A stretch of 64,000 nucleotides of DNA from Phymatolithon calcareum (Eukaryota; Rhodophyta; Florideophyceae; Hapalidiales), in the NCBI GenBank assembly GCA_977006965.1, contig OZ345364.1:2666001-2730000 (forward strand). The letters run 5' to 3'. This document shows positions 1-10,832 of this stretch, piece after piece. Made by a program: the position numbers and the translations under genes. The notes below the pieces were generated by a model. The model made no database searches, was not told the DNA's origin, and saw nothing but the letters and a program-made list of their open reading frames with translations. Position 1 is the stretch's first letter. Each line of letters opens with the position of its first letter.

Positions 1-1
1 C

Positions 2-1087
2 GCCGTTGAAGCATACTATGGTCCTGCGTTGTCAAAAATATGCTCTAATCTTGCCTTTCTTCTCACCACGAACGAATGTGTAGGGTGCCTCTGGGACACA
101 ATCAACGTCACTGCTTTCACGAATTCTGAAAAACGGAGTCTCCCTTTGCCTGCAGCATTTTTTCACAGAGCGAGAGGAGACTGCTCCTTTGCGAATCACG
201 TTGAAAAGTCTATTGACCCGCTGGCGCAGGCGATTCGGGGGTATACATTACCACTCATAGCAGGGTTGCTTCTGGTAGCTCTGTCAGGGCTTGTTTCGGA
301 GTTCACGGGAGAAAATGTCGTATCCAAGCCTGTGCTAATGCTCGGAATTATACTAGCCGAATGGGTACACTTGAAATTGCTTTGGTTGCTTTTGCTTATC
401 ATTGTTGTCATAGTATCATTTTCTGAGGACTTCTTCTTGATTTGCAAGTCGCAATCTGCGTTTTTAACACAGTTCCAGCTCAGAACTATTTCTCAAGCGG
501 TGACGCATGCATATTCCTTTTCTCGATGTTTATGTCTTCCATCACACAAGGAGAATCCTAGGGCTAGCGGGACGGCACCTCATGATGATGCCCCTTCTAG
601 CTGGTATACGTGTGCCCTTCGGAGGGAAAAGCAGAAATCGTGGGTCTTCTTATTGTCAGTTTTTTGTGTTTTCATTTCTCGACTAATTCTTTTGTTCTAC
701 TTTTTCAAGGATGATCTTTTCTCTGGTGGTGGCCTCGTCCAGCGCAAAATGTGTGGCATTAACTACATGAATAATTTATATGCGCTCCTGACGTTTGGAA
801 AGTATGCCGTTCTAATGTGCACAGTGGCTGTTTATTCAACGGGACCTCAGAAGAACAGAACAAGTTTTCTGGTTCGATTTATTACCCTGCTTGTTCTGAT
901 GTTCCTCAGCATATTTCTTTTATTTGTGAATACATTTCATAGCGAGGGACGCCATTACTTATTTCCTGGAATGCAGCTTGACGGTCTTATGTTTAATAGA
1001 TTGGAACAACTGCATGCCATAATGGTCTGCCTTCTCGGCCTTTTCGAGCCCTTTCGCTTAGGAATCCCTTCTAGTAGGGCAAAGTAG
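2..1087 (+). CDS. Partial multi-pass membrane protein, unrecognised
   Basis: An open frame with no stop from base 2 to the stop at 1085-1087, so the protein begins left of the window; no convincing ATG lies near the left edge. A 360-codon open frame is unlikely by chance. Strongly hydrophobic stretches of 18-30 residues recur (for example LIAGLLLVALSGLV, LKLLWLLLLIIVVIV, FLVRFITLLVLMFLSIFLL), giving about six predicted membrane segments with a basic soluble loop between the second and third. I do not recognise the family and assign no function. It is the last non-transposon coding signal before LINE debris and could be the 3' exon of a larger gene or a remnant. Confidence 0.5.
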   Translation, partial: AVEAYYGPALSKICSNLAFLLTTNECVGCLWDTINVTAFTNSEKRSLPLPAAFFHRARGDCSFANHVEKSIDPLAQAIRGYTLPLIAGLLLVALSGLVSEFTGENVVSKPVLMLGIILAEWVHLKLLWLLLLIIVVIVSFSEDFFLICKSQSAFLTQFQLRTISQAVTHAYSFSRCLCLPSHKENPRASGTAPHDDAPSSWYTCALRREKQKSWVFLLSVFCVFISRLILLFYFFKDDLFSGGGLVQRKMCGINYMNNLYALLTFGKYAVLMCTVAVYSTGPQKNRTSFLVRFITLLVLMFLSIFLLFVNTFHSEGRHYLFPGMQLDGLMFNRLEQLHAIMVCLLGLFEPFRLGIPSSRAK

Positions 1088-1413
1088 AATCAAATTTGAG
1101 TTTGCTACAGACTAATGTAGCTAGCGTCTGATCGTATCTCCATCAGGCAGCAAATGTGATCTCTAAAAATAAAATAAGAGTTTCGAGATGTAAAGCGGTG
1201 ATGAGCACGGGGCATGCCGCCATCAATATTGCCCCCGTCACGAAGGCGACTATCGCGACGGTGATTTTGGCTTCATTGCTCTGTTTGATGCTTGACTCTA
1301 AGAAGCGACTCGGCCTCTTTCTCCCAAACGTCCTTTGCTCCAGGTCCATGGGACGTGTTCCCATCCACAAATTCGCGCTGGGTACATCTTCTATTCAGCG
1401 TCGTTAAAGTATA
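1088..1413. other. No gene recognised
   Basis: Overlapping short frames on both strands, none with a recognisable domain. One minus-strand frame (1143-1370) has a hydrophobic stretch but starts only at GTG. Bases 1400-1413 are the left target-site duplication of the next element. Confidence 0.4.
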
Positions 1414-1593
1414 GAAGAAGAAGAAATGGGAGTTCTTATTAAAAGATACCAACGCATCTGCAGACGCTTGGGGCAACTTTGCTAAGGCTGTACGGCCACG
1501 GGCAGGGTCTTTCTACTCAATTTGAGGCTTTGGGAGCTTTTAAAATAAATCAACATATATCCCTCCTTCTAGATTGGAGGTTCGCATGGTCGG
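1414..1593 (-). mobile_element. Short E-tail element with nested LINE B tail
   Basis: A 180-bp insertion flanked by near-identical 14-mers (GTCGTTAAAGTATA at 1400-1413, GTCGTTATAGTATA at 1594-1607). On the minus strand its 3' part is the family E terminal hairpin (about 1441-1486) and upstream sequence shared with the copies near 44.5 and 57.9 kb. Into it, in the opposite orientation, is set a stretch of about 53 bp (1513-1566) that is only the family B tail hairpin and terminus. It contains no coding capacity. Confidence 0.6.
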
Positions 1594-1799
1594 GTCGTTA
1601 TAGTATACTAGAGCAATATCAAAGTTCCCCGCCTTGGGCTTGTATCGATCTACTTCATTTTTATTGCATTATATCGATCTCCGCTAGGTATCAGAAATTC
1701 AGAACTTTAATGAACTCATTAGAGCTGTGTCCGTACAGTACTGTCAACGGGTCGGACCCGCGAGGAATAGTATCTTATTGCTGCTGGGCCTTACCCAGC

Positions 1800-3403
1800 A
1801 CATCTGAGGAGCTCCATTCAGATATCGACCTGGTCAACCCTTCCGCGTCCCCAAACTATTCCCGCGTACATCTCGAGCATGTGCAAAGCCGAGAAGGACT
1901 GGAACGTGAACCTTGAGAGGTTCGCAGTTAACAGGCCAATGAGACGCCATCTTCGAAGAGCATTCAATAGGGCGGCAAGAGGGAAAGCAGTCGGCCTAGA
2001 CCAGATAGCCGTTGAGATGCTGCATGCAAACAAGGAGGTCTCTTTTAGCATGATACTGGCTTTATGGGAGACATGTGGGCGACTGATGTGACTTCCACGA
2101 CAATGGCGACAAGCAACACTTATTCCCCTCTACAAGAAAGGTCCAGCGCACATTGCGGCAAACTACAGGCGTATATCTCTCCTGAGTCAGGTCAGGAAGA
2201 TTATCGACTCCGCCCTGGACTCATACATAAGGGTTCAATACCGCTTCAATGGGGCACAACTCGGTTTTCGGAGAGATATCTGGCGATATTTCGCGCAAAA
2301 AATACTATGCAAAATGGCCACCTGTACGTTGCTGTACTTGACGTATCTGCAGCTTATGACAGCGTCCCAAGGGATATTCTTCTTGAACGACTGAAGAACA
2401 AGCTACCGGCATACATCACAAGGATGGTATCTTATCTGATGAAACCGTCGTGGATTACGTCGGCAGGAGACGAAACAAAAACGTGGTACATTATCGACCG
2501 AGGTGTTCCTCAAGGGTCTCCCTCAGTCCATGCCTATACAATATATTCATGGATACGTTCGCGGAAGCCGGCGCCAAAGTACCAATAACCGTGTCTGAAC
2601 ATCCAGCGCAGTTATTTGTTGATGATGTTCTTCTTCAGGCAAAGAATGCCAAAGGGTTGCAAAAACTGTTGGACATAACCACGAAGTGGGCAGGCGAGAA
2701 CTCCATGAAATGGAACACAAAGCCAGAAAAGAGTGAGGTCCTTAAGTACAAAGGCCTCCCAAAGAAGAAATTCTTCCTTGCAGGAAAAGAGCTGCATCAG
2801 GCCTGAAGACTATCCTACCTGGGGATCAGTATGAACAACAACGGAGTCACGGACGGTACAGCAATTTCAAGAGTTTGGAATGCGGTGGGATGTATACACA
2901 AACGCCGCCAAATAGGCGTGAACGTCAGAGGATTCCAGCCAGCCACTTGCATCAGGATTTTCAATTCATTGATTCCCCCCAAATGGGATTATGCCATTCA
3001 CCTGACCTGAAAAGTCTGTTATCGGCAATTGAAGCAGCAGAAGGTCTTTTCTTCAGGTATGTTTTCGGAAAATATGCCGAACATCGAAGGTAGCGGATGC
3101 GAGTGCTCTGCCGACTCGCCAGCCCTCAGTTGAGGAGGGCGCACCAGGCTGAAAGCTTCACCTTAAGCCTTGTAAGACGGAAGAAGTATCTTGAGCTCAC
3201 AGAAGAATACCAAGGAAGAAAAGAAGATCTGGAAGATGTATCAAAGGATATTGGGCATCTTAGAGAAGAGAAGCACCTCAACGAAGTCCTAAAACAAGCA
3301 GAAGAAGGCATGGTATCAAAAACCGGACGCATTCGGGAAGCAGCAAAAATATGGACGTTGGAAGAAGAGGGACGGAATAGATGGTTGAGATTTCTTTTCA
3401 ACT
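1800..3403 (+). pseudogene. LINE family B reverse transcriptase, 5' part, decayed
   Basis: Reverse transcriptase blocks are read in several frames: a KGPAHIAANYRRISLLSQVRK block (RT domain 1) near 2140-2200, an AAYDSVPRDI block near 2350, GVPQGSP near 2505 and FVDDVLL (catalytic block with A to V change) near 2620. The conserved C-terminal region (VLCRLASPQ, then the coiled acidic region ending EEEGR) runs to about 3380. Frameshifts and stops interrupt it. The copy lacks about 80 bp between EEEGR and the RCLR-like motif, and is then split by LINE A at 3404. It continues at 8361. The 5' limit is uncertain. Confidence 0.8.
3391..3403. repeat. Target-site duplication of LINE A (left)
   Basis: TTTCTTTTCAACT, repeated exactly at 8361-8373. 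Removing 3404-8360 plus one copy rejoins the LINE B frame (RWLRFLFN, one stop, then APLWRKS). Confidence 0.9.
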
Positions 3404-3649
3404 TTTTTTTGTTTTGTTTTTAGTAGTATTTATGAAACGCTCTCAGTAACACTCTTTAGACTGTAAGGGAGATGCGTTTCAGTTGCTACAGCCTTGTAGC
3501 ATAGTATAACATTCATATATGCTTCTTCTGCAATCTTGTATATCGTGGCCCTAGCTGCAAAAACCCACATCGGACGGATGTAGGAAAAGCTTAGAGTCCT
3601 CTATGCGCTCAGCGGCGATTCGAGCTCGCAATTCTTATCCTTTGTTTTT
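3404..3649 (-). other. LINE A 3' UTR and A-rich tail
   Basis: The stretch from the ORF2 stop to the TSD. It is matched, with divergence, by 15918-16092 (shared CTCAGTAACACTC, GGGAGATGCGTTTCAG and CCCTAGCTGCAAAAA blocks), which identifies it as a family-specific 3' UTR. Confidence 0.7.
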
Positions 3650-6600
3650 CTATTCCATGTCCTCGTAAAAGGCACTGGTAAAGAAGAGTAGCTGGTCCAG
3701 TGCTTCTTCGGTCTTCTTGGTCTCTTCTCCGGTCAGCTGGTATCTCGCCAAAGACGTTTCAACCGTGTGCAATAGCCTTGATATGATTTCGCCAAATTTG
3801 TCTTCTAGTAGTGTCGGGCTCAGTGGGGGAAATCTCCCAAACGCCCACTTCACCGCCAATTGACGATGACGTACTTTCGGAAGCCTTAAAATCACTGGAA
3901 TTGCTCCGACTATATCGTGCGGTATCTTTCTCTTTCTGCTTGATTCCAAAGACTCCCCTTCATCATTGAAGAGTGATGCTTTCAGGGATCCTGCCGACAT
4001 TCCTTGCTTAAGATACTCCAAGGCCTTCTCGAACTGCTCATGCCTTAGCATTGCTGCCATGTCTCGACATACCCATTGCAATTCATCCACGTCTCTGCAA
4101 TCCTTTGGGACGGCCAGTAGGCTCTCTTTTTTTGTCTTGGCTCTCACGAGCATTTTGAGCGCTAAAACCATTCTCCTGTCTTCAGCTGCTTGGATGCGAC
4201 AGAGAAGACGAAGTCTTGCAGACCGGTTTTTCGCGATTGGTCCAAGGACTTGAGAGAAAAAGGTCCTCTCTACCTCTTCAATAGCTGTCTGGATTCTCGG
4301 CGTCCAAGGTGTTAGATGCATGGCATACTCCCATCTTGGCTGTATCAGTGCCTTGTATACCTTGATAGCTTTAAGCGCGTTAATACCGCGCATGGAGACA
4401 CCAAGGGGTCTTAACTGATACACAGCGATCTTGGCGTTCCGGATGCGCTCGAGCATTCTTGTCTCGGTTACCCCCTGACTGCTCAGTGAGATTCCAAGGT
4501 ATGACACTTCTTTGACTTTCGTTAGTGTTTTGCCTGACAGCTTGAAGTTAACTGGTCTCGTGTCCGCTGACAACAGAACCTCACTTTTTCCGGCGTTCGT
4601 GTTCCAAGTCATTTGCCGGTCTTTTCCCCATTTTGACGCAATGCCTAAAAGTCTTTGCAGTCCAGCAGGCGATTTAGCCGTGAGGAGTACATCGTCCGCA
4701 AACAGTACTCCTGCGACGTCGGCGACTTCTCGTGGTACTTGGCTAATTCTTTCGGCGAACTCGTCCATGAACAAGTTGTACAAGCTTGGACTCAACGGGG
4801 ACCCTTGCGGTACTCCCCTGTCGATTACGAACCACTTTTTCTGAGGATCCCCAACTGTGCATACCCATGAAGCAACCAAAAAAACCTCGATCATCGCGCA
4901 TAATTCCTGAGGTAGACACAGTCTCATTCGATCTTGCAGGTGTTTCCTTGGAACTGTGTCATACGCCGCTTTTAGATCCAATACTGCGATACATCTCTGC
5001 CCTCTCTTCTGCAGTTCCAGTGCTCGAAGGATGGCTAGCTCTGTACTCTTCCCTTTCTGGAATCCTAATTGGATGTTGTGGTTCTTGTACCTTTGACGGA
5101 GTAGGGTATCAATTGCGGCCTCCACGATTTTTCTGACTTGACTCAGTAGGGATATAGGTCTGAAATTTTTTGGGTCATCGTGATCCCCTCTTTTGTGTAG
5201 TGGGACTAGCAGAGCTTTCAGCCAAGCCATGGGGGAGTTCCACACCCGCCGCATGCAGCCCACAGCTCAAACACTAGCTCTGTGCTTCCCTCCACATCCA
5301 CTTTCAACATTTCCGCTTTCACCTCGTCTAGGCCTGGGGCTTTTTTGGTTGGAGATTTGATGATGGCCGACCTTATCAAATTGCGCATCTGCGTTGGGCA
5401 CTCAAAGTATGAGGGATTTGACCGCCAGCCTCGATCGTCTCGACATGTCTTTGAAACGTGTGCTGTGAACAACTTTTTTAGCAAAGGGCGCCCAGTCATC
5501 TTGTTTCTTGACGTTCTTCTCGTTCTCAACTTCTGCATCCGACATATTTGTTCTATAGCCTTAGGACCATCCTTTTCTTGCAACTCATCGAGGAATTCTT
5601 GGTATTGTTGTCTCTTTCTTTGATTTACGAGTTTTCGTATCTCTGCTCGACAGCTGGAGTACCGCTGCCAAGACTCGTCTGTGTTTAGTTTTCGTGCATT
5701 CTTGTACAATTTTTTGCGCCTTTTGCACATTCGTTCCAGCTCAAAATTCCAAAAAGATTTGTATCGAGGCGGGGTACTTCTTTTCTGTCTCCATGGATGG
5801 CATAGAGTTTCCGCGAATTTGCGGTACAGTCGGTCTAGATCCTCTCTTGTGCGGCAACTTTGCAGCTCCTCGCGGATTCCTGGAATGGTCCTTGCGTAGA
5901 TTTCCCGAACCTCTTCTTGCTTTGTGTCGTCCTTCCAGAGTTTGACGGAAATTCGTGGCTTCAGATCCCTTGTGTGCTCTTGACGAGTTAAGAAACTCGT
6001 TGTTACCGGTCGATGTTGCGTATTACCGGTCCAAATGTCTGTTGGTGCGCAAACTGAGGATGTTAAAATCCCTTTTGTTACGAAGAAGTCGATGTTGCTC
6101 TTGAACCGTTTGGTACGAAAGCTGAACACTGACCCGGTCTGAATATCCCAGTTCTTGGCTGTAGCCCAACGTATGAGTTGGTTTCCCTTCCTATTTGATC
6201 GGAGGTCCCACCTGATGTGGCGAGCGTTCCAATCTCCGCAAACAATGGCCTTGCCTCTTGCGTGTGTATTGACCATGGCTAGGCATTTCTCGGTTTCCGC
6301 TCGGTTTGCCGCCGGGGATATGTAGACGGCTCCCACTTTTATCTCCCCCACTTGGGCGATAATTAATTGGAAATTTTTTTCTGTGTGTTTAAAAATCAGT
6401 CAACTTCCACAGTGTTTGCGGAAGAATAGCGAAACCCCTCCGGAGTTGCGCCCTGTCTGCGGAGGGGGGCGCATTACGTTGATGGAGTAGAAATCGGATC
6501 GAATTTTCCCTTCTGGCCTCAAGTGTGTTTCCGTTATTGCAGCCATATCAACACTGTGGTTTCTCATCAATTTGTCTATGTATGTTGGGGTCTCTGGAGA

Positions 6601-6669
6601 GCCCCCAACATTAAAGGCTGCCAAACGCCACTTTTTCTTAAATAGCATTTTGCATGTTGTCCTCTTCAT
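3650..6669 (-). pseudogene. LINE A ORF2: AP endonuclease-reverse transcriptase, two lesions
   Basis: About 1,006 codons beginning at ATG 6669, overlapping the ORF1 end by 32 nt in another frame. The N-terminal endonuclease shows WRLAAFNVGG, AITETH, CGDWNARH, SNIDFFVTKG and the closing HRPV. The reverse transcriptase shows NFRPISLLSQ, AAYDTVPR, DRGVPQGSPLSPSLYNLFMD and the catalytic FADDVLL, followed by a long C-terminal domain with a PKVRHRQLAVKWAFGRFP block that families C and 27.3 kb share. An in-frame TGA near 6400 (after HCGS) splits the endonuclease. A 1-nt deletion near 5250, between ELWAAC and VWNSPMAWL, shifts the frame into the RT. Otherwise it is open. Enzymatically it would perform target-primed reverse transcription. 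Confidence 0.9.
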
Positions 6670-8236
6670 CGTCCTGAAGAGTATCTGGTGTCAGATCGCT
6701 TATACCTGCATGATTGGGGCTAATGTCTTCCTCGTCCCCTTGACCGTCCGAATCAACTGTCTCTGAGACAATTGCTTTTGCTGGTTGTTGAGGATTTCCA
6801 GTAACTGCGTTCGGCGGTTCGACTGTTTCTCCTTTTGTATTCTCTGCTTCTTGTCTCGCCTGACGCAGTCTCGCCTGACGCAGTTCCGGTGCCACCAGAT
6901 TACGCCTCTCTGCCGTCACTGCGTTTTCAACACAAAGGTCGAAAAATCTTCTGTTTGCAGCTTTCTCCATACCCTGGTACTATTCTCGGGCAACGATATT
7001 GTTCGCCTTTGCTGCGCAATACCGCGCACGTCCCCTCAATTTTTCCATGTTCTTTTTTTGACCTTCGAGAGCGTTTGGTATCTGGTGTTTGTTTAGAGCA
7101 TTCTCAAATGCATTGAAGTGAGGCATGTGAACCATTTTAGCTGATCGGACGAGACTGATGATGTTCGGGCTATCAACCTTCTCAACAAGAAGCTCCATAA
7201 CTGAGTTTCCGATAAACGAGACATGCAGTAGACGTCTGTTCGCAAGAAGTTCCCGAACAGCTTCTTCGATGTGCGCCCTTTCCGTCTTCGGGAGGTTCTT
7301 GAAATACAGCAGTTCCACCATTGGGCTTTTTTCAGGCGTCATCATAGGCCCCATTCTTTCAGTAAATGCGTGCAATTTCGGTCTGTCTTCTTCAGAGACC
7401 TTTGGATTTTCCACTGCTCGTCGTGCTGTATCTAGGAATGACGGTTTTGTCACCTCCTTGTGTGCCGTTTTGGTCAGAGGAGGAAATTCAGTATCAGAGG
7501 CACTGTCCTGGGTTGGTTCCGGACTCGACTGTGTTACGTTTTCTCTCTGGAGTTGCTCCTTCAGTATCTGGTTTTCTTCCCTTAGCGTAGCCAGTTCTGC
7601 CTCCATGATGGTCACTCGGCCCACTGTGTCTGTGTGCTTCCTCTCAAATTCGTCGAGTCTCTTCATTAGAGATCTGTAGTCGCAAGCGTCATCTCTCGCT
7701 GGATCCCTTGTTCTCTCAGTTAAGGTTTTCGAGGTGTTTTTCTCTTGAATGGATGCTAACATCTCGTCCAAAAACGCCACAACGTCACTTCCGTTCTTCC
7801 TCGAGGGACATTTGGTGCATTTGAGTACCAGAGGGACCGTTCCGTATCCTCCTGTAATGCTAAGTGTTCCCCTTCGCTCGCATCCAAAACACGAGATCAT
7901 GTTTCGGATCGAAGAAAACAATTGCCGAGTGGGGTTGTCTTTCACCGTGGGTGGGTGCTGCAACTTCTGACTCGTGTCCCCAGCTTTTGTGGGAGCCGTT
8001 GTCGTAGCTCCTTCTCGCGGATTTCTCCCGATTGCCAACGATACTGCTTGTGGACCTGTGGTCCTCTCTTGATCGATTTCTTGACTCAAATTTTTGATAT
8101 TTTTTTGAGTATTTCCATTTTCCGCCGTCGAGTTTCGACTCGCACGGCGTCTCGATCGGCGACTCTCTTGCGTTAACCACGGAATTTCTCGGCCTCCGCG
8201 GTCCTCTGTGGCCTCCATTTCGCCTTCAGGAGGCAT
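6638..8236 (-). pseudogene. LINE A ORF1, nucleic-acid-binding protein with one stop
   Basis: Begins at ATG 8236 (MPPEGEMEATEDRGG) and is open for 418 codons to a TAG at 6977-6979, then continues in the same frame to 6638, for about 533 codons. An early Ser/Arg/Thr-rich region is followed by a cysteine cluster (CFGC, then LKCTKC). A heptad-like coiled coil comes next (EAELATLREENQILKEQLQ), then a compact region around MVELLYFKNLP to NALNKHQ that could be an RRM-like fold. The tail is acidic. Architecture fits LINE ORF1 chaperones that coat element RNA. The TAG is the only visible lesion. Confidence 0.75.
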
Positions 8237-8360
8237 GACGCTTCGCGCCTAAGAGGGTGGGGACCTCCTGGGGAGTTTCCCCTGCAGATTTTCTCTGTTT
8301 CGCCGGGCACGTACCACTTACGCTGACTGGGCCCGGTCGGTCCAGTCCAAGTTAATCCTT

Positions 8361-8446
8361 TTTCTTTTCAACTGAGCTCCTCTATGGAGAAAATCAATTT
8401 TAGCGAAGTACTTTGAGCCTGGTGCTGTGGTTGAGCTCGTTGTGCT
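8361..8446 (+). pseudogene. LINE B continuation after LINE A
   Basis: Starts with the right TSD (8361-8373), then encodes APLWRKSI, KYFEPGAVVELVVLQ, the conserved B-family motif seen in every B copy. At about 8446 it joins family E sequence; the junction has no TSD that I can see, so a chimeric cDNA or later recombination is possible. Confidence 0.75.
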
Positions 8447-9110
8447 CCAACAAGATGCGCTGATAGCAGGTCCAACAACAGAGCTCGCAAACAAGGAACG
8501 TGTAGAAGCTGAGAGAGATATTGTCCATGCGAAAGTGATGGCTTCCTGTACGAAGCTTCAAATGGAACGAACATCAAGAAATTCAAAAGAAACAAAATAC
8601 TGGAGGCCACAGAGGATGCGGAAAAGTCGAAAAAACAACATATACCGCACGCGAAACTTTCATAACCTCCGCACCATCTCTGCAACTCAAGAAGAGGTAG
8701 AACACTTGGCAACAAGTGGACATATGGAATGTTCCCACCAATGAGTACCTCTACCATCATCGAGCTCACCGGCCATTGGCCGGCGGCCAATGTGGAGAGA
8801 TACTATCGAAGACGTGATAGATGGCCTCTCAGAGGACAGCGCCTGGACTAAGCTAGTACTCGACGAGCAGCTGATCATGTTCAAATCTGTCGCCACGTAA
8901 GGACTGCTAAATCATCGCATGCCACAGGACAGTGGAGAATTTTTCCCCTCGAGGCCCAGCAGGGAACCAGAGGTGGGTTTTTGTAGACAATCGAACTGTG
9001 TAACACCCACTACGAAGCCCTTACTAGGACAGAATCAAGCAAAATTTTCTTGGCACTCGAAAAGTTGCCCCAAGCGTCAGCAGATGCGTTGGTAACTTTT
9101 AAATAAAATA
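8447..9110 (+). mobile_element. LINE family E 3' part
   Basis: Encodes DALIAGPTTELANKE and ERDIVHAKV, matching the copy at 52049-52800. A diverged IEDVIDG, AWTKLVLDEQ region ends at a TAA near 8898. The 3' UTR contains the CCAGAGGTGGG block and ends with the E hairpin at 9059-9097 followed by TTTTAAATAAAATAA. Frames are broken by short indels. The function of this LINE region is unknown. Confidence 0.7.
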
Positions 9111-9129
9111 ATAAAAACCGGTGCATATA

Positions 9130-9545
9130 TCAAAAAACTGCAAGGCGGGCTCTCCGTGGAAAATGTCCCTACGCAGTTTTTAGTCTCCAAAGACATCCGC
9201 GAAGGCATTGAAAGGATCTCTTCGAGCCCCCGAAAGAAATGCACTCGGTCCAGATACGATTGGTGTAGAAAAACTTCAAGCGAGCCCAAAAATGAGCGGC
9301 GGCCAACTTGGACCATTGTGCGAGGTGTCCGGAACAGTTCGGTGCATGCCGACAGCTTGGAGGCGAGCGAAGCTGGTCCCTATCCACAAGAAGGGACCAG
9401 CACATGCGCTATCTCGATATTAAGCCATCTTAGGTTTCACATTGGACCTGAGCCACTTCCGATTTCGTGTATTATTCAAAGCGAGGCCAACCGTCTTTTT
9501 GAAACAGATTTACCAAGACATTGCACAGACCAGAAATATGTTTAT
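9130..9545 (+). pseudogene. LINE reverse transcriptase N-terminal fragment
   Basis: One frame reads NALGPDTIGVEKLQA, then MPTAWRRAKLVPIHKKGPAH, which corresponds to the region just upstream of RT domain 1 in families A and B (APGLDEVKAEML, PMAWLKALLVPLHKRG). Stops and frameshifts follow and no catalytic core is present. Boundaries are approximate. Confidence 0.6.
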
Positions 9546-9803
9546 CTATAAAAGGGGCATCACCAACATTCCGATCTGAATAGGAAATTTCACAACCACT
9601 TAACTATTGGCAGATATCTCTCTACATTCAAGAGGACATGTAATGGCCAGATCATATTCCGAATCACAGGGGAAAACGAAACCTTTTTCTGAGTTTTCGT
9701 CCAAAACCCCAAACGCCACATATCTGTCAAATTCAAAAACAAGAATCGCCATCACTTCACGTCCAATTTGCCTCATACATCACTGGCAATCCAGCAGCAG
9801 GAT

Positions 9804-9836
9804 TGCAAGGTGGCTCTAAATTAGAGCCACCTTGCA
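9804..9836. repeat. 33-bp perfect palindrome at MITE left edge
   Basis: 16-bp arms (9804-9819 and 9821-9836) around one central base. The right arm contains the left end of the MITE (CACCTTGCA) and an inverted copy of its target site (TTAGAGC). Confidence 0.85.
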
Positions 9837-10182
9837 GTACCAATATTATTGTTATTTATTGGGGCACATGATGCAATAGGAATTGCAATACCAATAATGC
9901 AAGGTTGAAGGCAATAGGAATTGCAATATCTTACCATTCTTCCAATATCAATTGCAATAACAGAATCTAATTCAGGTCCTCCTGCGCCATGTCTTCACTC
10001 GCGCATTCGGCGATCTTGCCAGCACAGAGGAGGGCAAGGGTGTACCCTGATTTTCGATCATATGCCATTACTTTTTGCAATAACTATTGCAAAAAGCACC
10101 TCTCAGGGCAATTAAGACTTTATTGCAATTTATTGCAATAAACTGCAATAAAAAAATAAAAATAATATTGGTACCAAGCGTG
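9828..10182. mobile_element. hAT-type MITE, copy 1 (355 bp)
   Basis: Matches copy 2 at 21580-21933 in opposite orientation along its whole length. The ends are inverted (left CAGTACCAATATTATT, right AATAATATTGGTACC), and the right terminus continues as ACCAAGCGTG, identical to the other copy. The interior is rich in TTGCAATA motifs and has no transposase. The 8-bp site GCTCTAAT follows at 10183-10190; a direct match (GCTCTAAA) lies at 9813-9820, separated from the element by 7 bp of palindrome. Confidence 0.8.
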
Positions 10183-10467
10183 GCTCTAATAAGCCCAACC
10201 CTATTATCCATCGTTGCCACAAGGAGCACATCTTGATAGAACTGCCCTTCGAACCCGCGTTGTAATGACGAAGTAGTCTTGCCAATCAGATTTCCACGAT
10301 CGGACAGATTTTGCCGTTCAATCTGCCACAAGGGTACCCACACATCGCCTTTGGAAGAGCTTCAATGACGATTGGGAATTCCTCATTGCCTCATAAAAGG
10401 AGCCCGCACTAGAAGGCAAACATCAATACTGTATGCGAGAAATCGGAAACGGCTAAATATTTTCCCT

Positions 10468-10615
10468 GTCACTAATTTTCACTTCTGTGTCACTAAATTG
10501 AAAAACAGCACGTCAGTGTCACTAATATGAAAAACAGCACTTCAGTGTCACTATTCTGAGAAACGATGGCTCAGTGTCACTAATCCTAAAAATCGCTCTT
10601 CTGTTCTACTAAAAG
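10468..10615. repeat. 29-bp tandem repeat array
   Basis: Units starting GTGTCACTAA begin at 10487, 10516, 10545, 10574 and (degenerate) 10603, spaced exactly 29 bp, with a partial unit at 10468. The shared core is GTGTCACTAAT followed by a TGAAAAACAGCAC-like half. No coding sequence. It may be the subterminal repeat region of a DNA transposon whose transposase relic lies to the right. Confidence 0.8.
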
Positions 10616-10832
10616 CAACTCAATAAGACACAATTATGCTCTACGGTACTATTCCGTGCTGTGGACCACAGCCTGTGGTAATCATAGTAGACAGATTAGT
10701 TCTTAAAAATTGTGTCTATGTGCCGGGATTTTTCCGCAATTGAGGACTGAAAATCATTTTATTTTTGGAAACGAAATCTACTCACTCTCAGGCTCGTCAA
10801 AGGCGTCAAGCTCACGGATGTCTTCAACGTGC

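Larger units (their letters stand above)
3404..8360 (-). mobile_element. Near-complete non-LTR retrotransposon, LINE family A
   Basis: A 4,957-bp element with 13-bp TSDs, a 124-bp 5' leader, two overlapping ORFs and a 246-bp 3' UTR ending in an A-rich tract (AAAACAAAACAAAAAAAA on the minus strand). ORF1 has a CxxC-type cysteine cluster, a coiled coil and a C-terminal globular region. ORF2 joins an apurinic endonuclease to a reverse transcriptase; no RNase H is seen. Only three lesions are visible: one stop in ORF1, one stop and one 1-nt deletion in ORF2. That suggests recent insertion and recent loss of function. A diverged 3' UTR of the same family lies near 16 kb. Confidence 0.9.

Noticed and set aside
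10468-10615. CRISPR-like array
   Set aside because: Units are contiguous 29-bp tandem repeats with drift, without unique spacers, in a eukaryotic window.
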